Shown here: positions 1-8,871 of the stretch, in pieces
Position numbering within the stretch: position 1 is the stretch's first letter
Layout: every line of letters starts with the position of its first letter
Assembly: GCA_910588775.1 (NCBI GenBank)
Contig: CAJURH010000001.1
Coordinates: 62,001-126,000 of the forward strand
Length of the DNA stretch: 64,000 bases
Direction: 5' to 3'
Origin: an uncultured Lachnospiraceae bacterium
GTDB taxonomy: Bacteria; Bacillota; Clostridia; Lachnospirales; Lachnospiraceae
The notes under the pieces: generated by a model
Database searches by the model: none
Told to the model about the DNA's origin: nothing
What the model saw: the letters and a program-made list of their open reading frames with translations, nothing else
Position numbers and translations under genes: made by a program

Positions 1-1
1 A

Positions 2-3000
2 ATTGTCCGTGGCCAGGTGATTTCCCTGGACGAGCGGGAGATTCGAAATGAAAAGACCATCCTGATTTTCGCCATTACAGATTTTACTGACAGCATTGTG
101 GTGAAAATGTTTTTGGAAAATTCTCAGGTTTCGGAGATGAAGGAGTCCATACATAAAGGAGCTTTTCTAAAAATCAAAGGCGTGACTGCCATTGACCGCT
201 TTGACGGAGAGCTGACCATCGGCTCAGTGCGGGGAATCAAGAAGATTGGGGATTTTACCGCCAAGCGCATGGATACAAGCCCGGAGAAACGGGTGGAGCT
301 ACATTGCCATACCAAGATGAGTGATATGGATGGGGTGACCGATGCCAAAGACCTGGTGAAAAGGGCCTATGAGTGGGGGCACAGAGCCATCGCCATCACG
401 GACCACGGGGTGGTGCAGGCGTTTCCGGAAGCCCACCATTGCTTCGACGCCTGGGGCGGATGCGTGCCCCCGGAGGCGGATTTCAAAGTGATTTACGGCA
501 TGGAAGCCTACCTGGTGGACGACACCAAGGGGATGGTGCAAAACGATAAAGGCCAGAAGCTGACGGATAATTTCGTGGTGTTTGACCTGGAGACCACCGG
601 GTTCAGCCCTATTGCCAACCGGATTATCGAAATTGGCGCGGTCCGGGTGGAGGGTGGGAAAATCGTTGACCGTTTTTCCACTTTCGTCAATCCCCAAACG
701 CCCATTCCCTACCGGATTGAACAGTTGACGGGAATCAATGATTCCATGGTGATGGACGCGCCGGAGATTGGAGAGGTTCTGCCGGAATTTCTAAAGTTCT
801 GTCAGGGGGCGGCGCTGGTGGCTCATAACGCTTCTTTTGACGTGGGATTTGTGGAGCGAAATTGTCAACAGTTGGGATTGTCCTTTGATTTTACCTCGGT
901 GGATACCGTGGGCATGGCCCGGTTCCTCTTGCCGTCCCTGAATCGTTTTAAGCTGGACACGGTGGCGAAAGCGTTGCAGATTCCCCTGTACAATCATCAC
1001 CGGGCCGTGGACGACGCGGGCTGTACGGCGGAGATTTTCGTAAAATTTGTGGAAATGTGCCGGGAGCGGGAGATTTACGACCTGGAACAGTTGAATATCC
1101 AGGGCAGCGTTTCGGAGGACCAGGTGAAGAAGCTTCCCACCTATCATGCCATCATTCTGGCCACCTGTGAGACGGGCCGGGTGAATCTGTATAAACTGGT
1201 GTCCATGTCCCATTTGAAATATTACAATCGCTGTCCAAGAGTGCCCAAAAGCGTGTTCTTAAAACACCGGGAGGGACTTCTTATTGGCAGCGCCTGTGAA
1301 GCGGGGGAATTGTACCAGGCGGTGTTAAATGACGCGCCGGCACCGGAAATTGCCAGGCTGGCGTCTTTTTATGACTATTTAGAAATCCAGCCTTTGGGGA
1401 ATAATAAGTTCATGATTGCCAGCGAGAAGACGGAAGTCCACTCCATGGAAGATCTGATGGAAATCAACCGGAAAATTGTCAAGCTGGGGGAACAGTTTGA
1501 AAAACCGGTGGTGGCCACCTGTGACGTGCACTTCATGGACCCAGAGGACGAGATTTACAGACGAATCATTATGGCGGGCAAAGGCTTCAGCGATGCGGAT
1601 GACCAGGCGCCGCTGTATCTGCGCACCACAGAGGAAATGCTGGAGGAATTCCGGTATCTGGGAGATGAGAAGGCGGAGGAAGTGGTCATCACAAATCCCA
1701 ATAAAATTGCGGATATGTGTGAGAAAATTTCACCCATTCATCCCGATAAGTTTCCTCCAGTGATTGAGGATTCGGATAAGAATCTGCGGGAAATCTGCCT
1801 GCAAAAAGCCCACGAAATCTACGGGGACCCGCTGCCGGAAATTGTGGAAAACCGTTTGAACAAGGAACTGCATTCCATTATCTCCAACGGCTACGCGGTG
1901 ATGTACATCATCGCCCAGAAGCTTGTGTGGAAGTCCAACGAGGACGGATACCTGGTGGGGTCCCGGGGGTCGGTGGGGTCTTCCCTGGCGGCTACCATGG
2001 CCGGCATTACGGAAGTGAATCCGCTGCCGCCTCATTATTACTGCAAAAACTGCCACTACAGCGACTTCGACTCTCCTGAGGTGAAGGCTTTCGTGGGCCG
2101 GGTGGGATGCGACATGCCGGATAAAGTTTGTCCCAACTGCGGCAAGCCGCTGAAGAAGGAAGGGTTTGACATTCCCTTTGAGACATTTCTTGGATTTAAG
2201 GGGGACAAGGAGCCGGATATTGACCTGAACTTTTCCGGAGAGTATCAGGGGGTGGCCCATCGGTACACGGAGGAGATTTTCGGAACGGGCCAGACCTTCA
2301 AGGCCGGGACCATTGGCACGTTGGCGGAGAAGACGGCTTTTGGATATGTGAAAAAATATTTTGAGGAAAAAGGTTTAAGAAAACGCAACTGTGAAATCAC
2401 CCGGATTGTCCAGGGCTGCACGGGAATCCGAAGGACCACCGGACAGCATCCCGGCGGGATTATTGTGCTTCCCTTGGGGGAGGAGATTGAGAAATTCACG
2501 CCGGTGCAACATCCGGCCAACGACGTGAACTCGGATATTGTCACCACGCATTTTGACTATCACTCTATTGACGGCAACCTGTTGAAGCTGGACATTCTGG
2601 GTCACGATGATCCCACCATGATTCGGATGCTGGAAGATCTGACGGGCACAAACGCCAGGGAGATTCCCTTGGATCAGCCGGACGTGATGTCATTATTCTC
2701 CAGCGCCCAGGCGCTGGGAATTTCGCCGGAGGATATTGGCGGTTGTCCGCTGGGGGCTCTTGGCATTCCGGAATTTGGCACAGAGTTCGTCATCCAGATG
2801 CTTTTAGACACCAAGCCCACTTGCTTTTCCGATTTGATTCGGATTTCCGGTTTATCCCATGGGACCAACGTGTGGCTGGGGAACGCCCAGGTCCTGATTC
2901 AGGAGGGAAAGGCCACCATTTCCACGGCCATCTGCACCCGCGACGATATTATGACATATCTAATTAACCAGGGGGTGGAGAGCAGCCAGGCGTTTACCAT

Positions 3001-3652
3001 TATGGAAAGCGTGCGAAAGGGAAAGGGATTGAAGCCGGAGTGGGAAGAGATTATGAAGGAGAACGATGTGCCGGACTGGTACATCTGGTCCTGTAAGCAG
3101 ATTTCTTATATGTTTCCCAAAGCCCATGCGGCGGCCTACGTAATGATGGCCTACCGGATTGCCTGGTATAAGATTTTCCATCCGCTGGCCTACTACGCGG
3201 CCTTTTTCAGCATCCGCGCCACGTCTTTTTCCTATGAGTTGATGTGCCAGGGCAAGGAAAAGCTGGAATATCATATGCAGGAATTTAAGAAACAGGGGGA
3301 CGCATTGACCAAGAAGGAGCAGGACACGCTAAAAGATATGCGCATTGTGCAGGAAATGTACGCCCGCGGGTTTTCCTTCGTGCCCATTGACATTTACGAG
3401 TCGGACGCGCACCGGTTCCGCATCGTGGATGGGAAGCTGATGCCGTCTTTAGACTGCATCGAAGGTTTAGGGGACCGGGCGGCGGACGCGGTGGTGGAGG
3501 CGGCCAGGGAGGGGAGATTTCTGTCCATCGACGATTTCCGCCAGCGCACGAAGGTGAGTAAATCGGTGATTGATCAGATGGAAAGCATGCATTTGTTCGG
3601 GGATATTCCCCAATCCAACCAGATCTCTTTGTTTGATATGGGGTTCGCTTAA
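2..3652 (+). CDS. polC: DNA polymerase III PolC-type alpha subunit (5' end missing)
   Basis: Replicative DNA polymerase of low-GC Gram-positive bacteria, with built-in 3'-5' proofreading. The frame is open from base 2, so the gene starts upstream of the window; the GTG at 17 is internal. About 1216 residues remain of a family that usually has 1430-1500. Seen in order (numbered from base 2): the end of the OB-fold region, the first part of the PHP domain (ELHCHTKMSDMDG near 100), the inserted DEDD exonuclease (FDLETTGFSP near 195), the second PHP part, a zinc-ribbon-like segment (CKNC...CPNCG, near 680-720), the polymerase active-site motif PDIDLNFSGEYQG near 738, and the C-terminal fingers and helix-hairpin-helix region. 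The exonuclease nested in the PHP domain is specific to PolC and excludes DnaE. No truncation is seen other than the window edge. Confidence 0.97.
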   Translation: MVRGQVISLDEREIRNEKTILIFAITDFTDSIVVKMFLENSQVSEMKESIHKGAFLKIKGVTAIDRFDGELTIGSVRGIKKIGDFTAKRMDTSPEKRVELHCHTKMSDMDGVTDAKDLVKRAYEWGHRAIAITDHGVVQAFPEAHHCFDAWGGCVPPEADFKVIYGMEAYLVDDTKGMVQNDKGQKLTDNFVVFDLETTGFSPIANRIIEIGAVRVEGGKIVDRFSTFVNPQTPIPYRIEQLTGINDSMVMDAPEIGEVLPEFLKFCQGAALVAHNASFDVGFVERNCQQLGLSFDFTSVDTVGMARFLLPSLNRFKLDTVAKALQIPLYNHHRAVDDAGCTAEIFVKFVEMCREREIYDLEQLNIQGSVSEDQVKKLPTYHAIILATCETGRVNLYKLVSMSHLKYYNRCPRVPKSVFLKHREGLLIGSACEAGELYQAVLNDAPAPEIARLASFYDYLEIQPLGNNKFMIASEKTEVHSMEDLMEINRKIVKLGEQFEKPVVATCDVHFMDPEDEIYRRIIMAGKGFSDADDQAPLYLRTTEEMLEEFRYLGDEKAEEVVITNPNKIADMCEKISPIHPDKFPPVIEDSDKNLREICLQKAHEIYGDPLPEIVENRLNKELHSIISNGYAVMYIIAQKLVWKSNEDGYLVGSRGSVGSSLAATMAGITEVNPLPPHYYCKNCHYSDFDSPEVKAFVGRVGCDMPDKVCPNCGKPLKKEGFDIPFETFLGFKGDKEPDIDLNFSGEYQGVAHRYTEEIFGTGQTFKAGTIGTLAEKTAFGYVKKYFEEKGLRKRNCEITRIVQGCTGIRRTTGQHPGGIIVLPLGEEIEKFTPVQHPANDVNSDIVTTHFDYHSIDGNLLKLDILGHDDPTMIRMLEDLTGTNAREIPLDQPDVMSLFSSAQALGISPEDIGGCPLGALGIPEFGTEFVIQMLLDTKPTCFSDLIRISGLSHGTNVWLGNAQVLIQEGKATISTAICTRDDIMTYLINQGVESSQAFTIMESVRKGKGLKPEWEEIMKENDVPDWYIWSCKQISYMFPKAHAAAYVMMAYRIAWYKIFHPLAYYAAFFSIRATSFSYELMCQGKEKLEYHMQEFKKQGDALTKKEQDTLKDMRIVQEMYARGFSFVPIDIYESDAHRFRIVDGKLMPSLDCIEGLGDRAADAVVEAAREGRFLSIDDFRQRTKVSKSVIDQMESMHLFGDIPQSNQISLFDMGFA

Positions 3653-3794
3653 ATCTATCGTGCGCATGGCATGCGCGAAAGGCCCTCCAGGCGGGAACGC
3701 GCTGCGGCGCATAGGAACTTGTGTTGTTGAAAGCAACTTGCCGCAGGCAGACAATCCTGCCGTGTAGGATTCTTTTTTATAGGAAGGAGGCAGT
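3653..3794 (+). promoter_or_regulatory. Hairpin-rich polC-fbp intergenic leader with competing terminator
   Basis: This 142-base GC-rich spacer can form a chain of helices. GCGCG 3673-3677 pairs with CGCGC 3698-3702. CTGCGGC 3702-3708 pairs with GCCGCAG 3740-3746 and encloses a small GTTG/CAAC hairpin. GGCAG 3746-3750 can pair with CTGCC 3757-3761. AATCCT 3753-3758 pairs with AGGATT 3766-3771, followed by C and six T, which is a Rho-independent terminator. The last two helices share bases and exclude each other. The terminator sits just ahead of the fbp ribosome binding site. It may simply end polC transcription, or act as an attenuator for fbp. No known riboswitch class was recognised. Confidence 0.55.
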
Positions 3795-5747
3795 ATGAAA
3801 AAAGAAGAATTAAAATATTTGCAGCGTCTGGCAGAGCTTTATCCCACCATTGCCCAGACGGCCACGGAAATTATCAATTTGCAATCCATATTGAATCTGC
3901 CAAAAGGAACGGAACATTTTCTAACGGATCTGCACGGGGAGTACGAGGCGTTTTCCCATGTGCTTCGGAATGGTTCCGGAGCCATTCGCAGGAAAATTGA
4001 TGATGTATTCGGGCACACATTAAGCACGGCGGATAAGAAATCCATTGCCACCTTGATTTATTATCCCAAAGAGAAGATGGAGCTGGTGAAAAAAGAAGAG
4101 GAGGACATGGAGAATTGGTACAAGATTACCCTCTATCGTCTGATTGAAATCTGTAAGACGGTGGCTTCCAAATACACCCGCTCCAAAGTGAGAAAAGCGC
4201 TGCCCAGCCAGTTCGCGTATGTGATCGAGGAGCTGATTACGGAGAAGAAAGAGGTGATGGATAAGGAGGATTACTACGATTCCATTGTGACAACCATCAT
4301 CGATATACGAAAGGCCGAGGACTTTATCATCGCCATGGCGGAGCTGATTCAGCGTCTGGTTATCGATCATCTCCATGTGCTGGGGGATATTTACGACCGG
4401 GGTCCGGCGCCTCATTTTATCATGGACAAGCTGATGGGCTATCATTCTCTGGACATTCAGTGGGGAAATCACGACATTGTGTGGATGGGCGCGGCGGCCG
4501 GACAGCTCTCCTGCATCGCCACCATTGTGCGCATCAGCGCCCGCTACGGGAATCTGGATATTCTGGAGGACGGTTACGGCATCAACTTGCTGCCGCTGGC
4601 CACGTTTTCCATGACCACTTACCGGGACGATCCCTGCACCTGCTTTAAAATCAAGGGGACCGGAAGCGAAAGCCAGGAGGAGGCCAAGCTGAATATGCAG
4701 ATGCACAAGGCCATTTCCATCATTCAGTTTAAGCTGGAAGGCCAGTTGATTGCCAGAAGGCCGTCGTTTCAGATGGATGACCGTCGTCTGCTCCACAGGA
4801 TTGACTACGAGAGAGGCGTACTGAAGATGAACGGGAAAGAATATCCTCTGTTGGATACCAATTTCCCCACTATCGACCCGAAGAATCCTTATGCTCTGTC
4901 TCCAGAAGAAGCGGATGTGATGGAGCGACTGCAGTCGGCTTTTGTAAAATGCGAGAAGATGCAGCAGCATATGATGTTGCTTTTGAACAAAGGAAGCCTG
5001 TATAAAGTATTTAACGGGAACCTGATGTACCACGGCTGCGTTCCGTTAAACGCCGACGGAAGTTTAAAAGAAGCGTTGGTTTATGACAAAACTTATAAGG
5101 GCAGAGAACTGTATGCCGCTCTGGAGGTCTATGTACGCAAGGGATTTTTTGCCCAGGACCCGGATGAGAAGAAAAAGGGCGAAGACATTATGTGGTACAT
5201 CTGGTGCGGCGCCAATTCACCGTTGTTTGGCAAAGACAAGATGGCCACCTTCGAGCGGTATTTTCTGGCGGAAAAGGAAACCCATAAGGAGGCCAAAAAC
5301 CCATATTATAAATTCCTGGAAGAGCCGGAAATCATGGATCGGATTCTTCTGGAATTCGGGCTGTCCGGCGATGAAGTGCACATCATTAATGGACACATGC
5401 CCGTGCATCACACATCCGGGGAAAGTCCGGTAAAATGCGGGGGCAAGGTGCTGGTCATCGACGGAGGATTTTCCCGCGCTTACCAGAAGGAAACGGGGAT
5501 TGCCGGCTATACGCTGATTTACAATTCCTTTGGACTGCTCCTGTCCGCCCACGAGCCTTTTACGACTACGGAGGCGGCTGTGCAGGAAGAGGCGGATATT
5601 ATATCCAAGAGAGTGGCCGTGAAACTGACCCAGAGGCGCAAGCTGGTGGGGGATACGGACACGGGAAGCGTGTTAAAAGAGCGCATTGAAGAGCTCAAGC
5701 AGCTTTTGCAGGCTTATAGGGACGGCGTGATTATTGAAAAAATTTAG
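3795..5747 (+). CDS. fbp: Fructose-1,6-bisphosphatase, class III
   Basis: Hydrolyses fructose-1,6-bisphosphate to fructose-6-phosphate for gluconeogenesis in the cytoplasm. At 650 residues it has the normal length of the Firmicutes-specific class III enzyme, which belongs to the calcineurin-like metallophosphatases. Visible metal-binding motifs are LHGEYEAF near 45-52, GDIYDRGP near 198-205, WGNHDIVWMG near 222-231 and the late INGHMPVHH near 530. The start ATG follows a strong GGAAGGAGG site at 3781-3789. It lies 142 bases downstream of polC behind a terminator-like hairpin, so it probably has its own or an attenuated transcript. A 337-codon open frame on the opposite strand is a shadow. Confidence 0.96.
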   Translation: MKKEELKYLQRLAELYPTIAQTATEIINLQSILNLPKGTEHFLTDLHGEYEAFSHVLRNGSGAIRRKIDDVFGHTLSTADKKSIATLIYYPKEKMELVKKEEEDMENWYKITLYRLIEICKTVASKYTRSKVRKALPSQFAYVIEELITEKKEVMDKEDYYDSIVTTIIDIRKAEDFIIAMAELIQRLVIDHLHVLGDIYDRGPAPHFIMDKLMGYHSLDIQWGNHDIVWMGAAAGQLSCIATIVRISARYGNLDILEDGYGINLLPLATFSMTTYRDDPCTCFKIKGTGSESQEEAKLNMQMHKAISIIQFKLEGQLIARRPSFQMDDRRLLHRIDYERGVLKMNGKEYPLLDTNFPTIDPKNPYALSPEEADVMERLQSAFVKCEKMQQHMMLLLNKGSLYKVFNGNLMYHGCVPLNADGSLKEALVYDKTYKGRELYAALEVYVRKGFFAQDPDEKKKGEDIMWYIWCGANSPLFGKDKMATFERYFLAEKETHKEAKNPYYKFLEEPEIMDRILLEFGLSGDEVHIINGHMPVHHTSGESPVKCGGKVLVIDGGFSRAYQKETGIAGYTLIYNSFGLLLSAHEPFTTTEAAVQEEADIISKRVAVKLTQRRKLVGDTDTGSVLKERIEELKQLLQAYRDGVIIEKI

Positions 5748-5846
5748 CCGTCAACTGTAAAATAATTGCCGCATCGTCTGCGTTTGTGGAAATGGGCGCA
5801 TTTCGCAATCGCCTAAAAAATTCAATGGATAAAGGAGAGAAAGATT

Positions 5847-6161
5847 ATGTTGCTTGTCACAAAAGATCAGATTGGGGACCGGAAATTGCAGGAACTGGGC
5901 ATTGCCAAGGGCAGCACCGTACAGAGCGTGCATTTTGGAAAAGACTTTATGTCGGGGTTGAAAACGCTGGTGGGCGGAGAGCTGACTTCCTATAACGAGA
6001 TGATGGCTGACGCCCGCAATATCGCCACCCAGCGGATGGAAGCGGACGCCGCCGGCATGGGCGCCGACGCAGTGGTGTGCGTTCGCTATGTGTCAGCGGA
6101 AGTGGCCCAAGGAGCGGCAGAGATTATGTGCTATGGCACGGCTGTAAAATACTTGGATTAA
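5847..6161 (+). CDS. YbjQ/UPF0145 family protein
   Basis: Small cytoplasmic protein of 104 residues matching the UPF0145 (YbjQ) family, sometimes called heavy-metal-binding domain proteins; the true function is not established. Family features are visible: a GLKTLVGGELTSYNEM block at about 36-51, then ARNIATQRMEADAAGMGADA, then a V-R-Y segment and a C-terminal YGTAVKYL. The protein is full length for the family. ATG 5847 follows AAAGGAGAG at 5830-5838. The 99-base spacer from fbp has an imperfect palindrome, GAAAT-GGGCGC-ATTTC, near 5789-5804; a close relative lies in the acpP leader. A terminator follows at 6170-6196. Confidence 0.85.
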   Translation: MLLVTKDQIGDRKLQELGIAKGSTVQSVHFGKDFMSGLKTLVGGELTSYNEMMADARNIATQRMEADAAGMGADAVVCVRYVSAEVAQGAAEIMCYGTAVKYLD

Positions 6162-6167
6162 ATTGTG

Positions 6168-6198
6168 TGTGGGGGCCTTTTGGGGTCCCCCTTTTGTC
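6168..6198 (+). terminator. Rho-independent terminator after the YbjQ gene
   Basis: GGGGGCC and GGGTCCCCC form a stem around a TTTT loop, followed by TTTTGTCCTTTTTT. It separates the fbp/ybjQ region from the kinase promoter that follows. Confidence 0.7.
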
Positions 6199-6215
6199 CT
6201 TTTTTGTGAAAGAAA

Positions 6216-6244
6216 ATGACTTTTTTTGTGTGGTATGGTATAAT
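6216..6244 (+). promoter_or_regulatory. Sigma-A-type promoter of the hybrid kinase operon
   Basis: ATGACT (6216-6221), a 17-base spacer and TATAAT (6239-6244). The promoter lies inside the longest open frame of the downstream kinase. The kinase therefore cannot start at ATG 6216, and the start must be 6270 or 6279. Confidence 0.65.
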
Positions 6245-6269
6245 AATTCTATCAATTAAGAAAAGGTTA

Positions 6270-8852
6270 ATGGTTTACATGAATAAAAGCAAGAAAAAGG
6301 GTAGAAAATTCCAAGGCGTTTCATTTATTATTTTGGTTATGATTGTTTTTTGCATTTTAGGAGGCGTTGTGTTTTCCATTGCACGGAGAATATCGGCGGA
6401 GATGTCTGAATCAGCGGTCAATAACTTGGGAGAGAGTTTGAATCTAATCCAGGGCACTGTGGAAGTCATCTTAAAGAAAGAGGCGGAATTTCAGAAGCTG
6501 ATGGCGGAAGAAATAGCAATCATGGATGAGCCAGAAGAATTTATCCACTCTTACAACAGAGATGGAACCATCATCATGCTGTCAATGGTTTGGGCTGGGG
6601 AAACTGAGGGTTTTTCCAACACAGGGGAATCTTTTTCCGCTGAGGAACTGGATTTTTCATTGGGCAGAACGGTGGATGGACTGCCAGTTTCTGAATCTTA
6701 TCTGAATAGTCTGGGAACTTGGGCATACACCATGAAATGTCCGGTGGTCAGGGATGGAGAAGAGATTGCGACGCTTTATGTGGAATATATTTACGATTCG
6801 TTTGACAAACCCTTACCCAATAAATTTTATAATGGAAGCGCCACCATTTATATGATGGATGCACAGAGTGAACGGTTTGTGTTAAAGCCCAAAGGGATTG
6901 GGGAGCGGGAAGCCGGCCATATTAATTTGGATGATTTTTACCGGGCGAACCGGATTCTGGAACCGGACATCCAGGAACAGATTGATAGTGGGATCAAGGC
7001 TGGAGAGAACGTGATGTTTTATCATGACATTCAGGACAAAGAATCGCTGATCTATATGTGGGCAGTTAACGATGGAGCGGTTTATCTGATCGGATATGTG
7101 CCCATTGAAGCCATTCAACAGGAAGGCCGGGCAGTTAATCAAAACATCCTTGTGGTGGTGATTATTATGCTGGTGGCTTTTATAAGTTGTTGCGGGTTAT
7201 ATTTCTTCAATGGAAGACAGCAGGCTAAGATCCGGGCGGAAAGGGAAAGGGAGAGGGAGATACATAATAAGCAGTTGGCGGAAGCGTTGCAGACGGCGCA
7301 GATTGCCAGCCAGTCCAAAACCACTTTTCTTTCGAATATGTCCCATGATATTCGGACTCCGATGAACGCCATCCTTGGATTTACCACATTGTTGACGAAG
7401 GACGCGGATAATCCGGCGAAAGTCCGGGAATATACGAAGAAGATCACTTCTTCCGGCCAGCATCTGCTCAGTCTGATTAATGACGTTTTGGATGTCTCCA
7501 AGATTGAGAGCGGAAAAGTTGTGCTCACCATGGGGGAATTTAACTTGAATGATATGGTGTCTTCGGTGGATGCCATTATACGTCCGTCCGCTAAGGCAAA
7601 GGGACAGAACTTCGAGGTTGTGGTGACAGGCATAAAACATGAACGGTTGCTCGGCGATGAGACCAGGATTAACCAGATTTTGATTAATTTGCTTTCCAAC
7701 GCCGTGAAATACACCCAAGAAGGAGGAAATATATATTTCCGAATGATTGGGCTTAAGCAGCGCACCAGCCAGTTTGAACGCATTCAGATTGAGGTGGAAG
7801 ACAACGGCTATGGGATGACCCCAGAATATCTGGAAGTTCTTTTTGACGCGTTTACCAGAGCGGAGAACAGCACAACCAACAAAGTGCAGGGCACCGGGCT
7901 TGGCATGGCGATTACAAAAAATATCGTGGAACTGATGGGTGGAACCATTGACGTCTTAAGTCAGGTGGACAGGGGCACGCTCTTTACAGTAGAGCTGGAG
8001 CTTCGCATACCAGATGGACAGGTGGATGAGCAGTTCTGGAAGAAGAACGGCGTTTCCCAGATTTTGGCGGTGGATGATGACGAAGATATTTGCAAAAACA
8101 TTCAGATGCTCATGGAAGACACTGGCGTTCTGGTGGACACAGCTTTAAGCGGTGAAGAGGCGGTTCGCATGGTCCAAGAAGTCAGCAAACAGGAGAAATA
8201 TTACGATGTAATCCTGCTGGATTGGCAGATGCCGGGAATGAACGGTATGGAAACGGCGAAGCGAATCCGGGCCATTGTGCCCGATCATATCCCGATTTTC
8301 TTTCTGACGGCATACGACTGGGATGATATAGAGGATGAGGCGGTTCACGCAGGGATTGACGGATTTCTGGCGAAACCATTCTTTGTATCTGCATTTAGAG
8401 AAAAATATCTGGAAGTTCGGGCGGGTCATAGCCAGACGGCTTCGAGTCTGGATGAAGCGGAAGAACACGCGTTGGAAGGACGGCATTTCCTGGTGGCGGA
8501 GGACAATGAGATCAACGCGGAAATTCTGGAAGAGCTTCTAGATGTAGAAGGCGCAACTTGTGAGATCGCCGAGAATGGGAAGTTGGCGACAGAGCGTTTC
8601 AGCCGGGCGGCGCGGGGAGAATTCGACGCTATTTTGATGGATGTGCAGATGCCGGTGATGAATGGCTATGACGCCACAAAGGCGATCCGGGCTATGGAGC
8701 GGGAGGACGCGGATACCATACCAATCATTGCCATGACTGCCAATGCATTTGCGGAAGATGTAAAAGACGCCATGGACGCTGGAATGACGGCGCACATTGC
8801 CAAGCCAGTTGACATGAAATTATTAAAGAAGACAATTCATTTATATCTTTAA
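6270..8852 (+). CDS. Membrane hybrid sensor histidine kinase with two receiver domains
   Basis: Two-component sensor of about 860 residues. In order: an N-terminal membrane helix (about 18-40), an extracytoplasmic sensor region of about 260 residues, a second membrane helix (about 296-316), a short coiled linker, HisKA with the phospho-acceptor in NMSHDIRTPMNA (His near 359), HATPase with NQILINLLSNAVKYT, DNGYGM and GTGLGMAIT, then receiver 1 (VDDDED, LLDWQMPG with Asp near 651) and receiver 2 (AEDNEIN, LMDVQMPVMNG with Asp near 790). No HPt or DNA-binding domain is present, so the output partner is unknown. ATG 6270 or 6279 follows AAAAGG at 6261-6266. A substrate-binding lipoprotein gene follows after 19 bases and probably shares the transcript, suggesting that ligand-loaded lipoprotein is part of the signal (inference). 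Confidence 0.9.
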   Translation: MVYMNKSKKKGRKFQGVSFIILVMIVFCILGGVVFSIARRISAEMSESAVNNLGESLNLIQGTVEVILKKEAEFQKLMAEEIAIMDEPEEFIHSYNRDGTIIMLSMVWAGETEGFSNTGESFSAEELDFSLGRTVDGLPVSESYLNSLGTWAYTMKCPVVRDGEEIATLYVEYIYDSFDKPLPNKFYNGSATIYMMDAQSERFVLKPKGIGEREAGHINLDDFYRANRILEPDIQEQIDSGIKAGENVMFYHDIQDKESLIYMWAVNDGAVYLIGYVPIEAIQQEGRAVNQNILVVVIIMLVAFISCCGLYFFNGRQQAKIRAEREREREIHNKQLAEALQTAQIASQSKTTFLSNMSHDIRTPMNAILGFTTLLTKDADNPAKVREYTKKITSSGQHLLSLINDVLDVSKIESGKVVLTMGEFNLNDMVSSVDAIIRPSAKAKGQNFEVVVTGIKHERLLGDETRINQILINLLSNAVKYTQEGGNIYFRMIGLKQRTSQFERIQIEVEDNGYGMTPEYLEVLFDAFTRAENSTTNKVQGTGLGMAITKNIVELMGGTIDVLSQVDRGTLFTVELELRIPDGQVDEQFWKKNGVSQILAVDDDEDICKNIQMLMEDTGVLVDTALSGEEAVRMVQEVSKQEKYYDVILLDWQMPGMNGMETAKRIRAIVPDHIPIFFLTAYDWDDIEDEAVHAGIDGFLAKPFFVSAFREKYLEVRAGHSQTASSLDEAEEHALEGRHFLVAEDNEINAEILEELLDVEGATCEIAENGKLATERFSRAARGEFDAILMDVQMPVMNGYDATKAIRAMEREDADTIPIIAMTANAFAEDVKDAMDAGMTAHIAKPVDMKLLKKTIHLYL

Positions 8853-8871
8853 AAGGGAGGAAATTGAGAAA

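Noticed and set aside
4020..5033. 337-codon open frame opposite fbp
   Set aside because: Shadow frame produced by codon bias of fbp; no start signal and no family resemblance.
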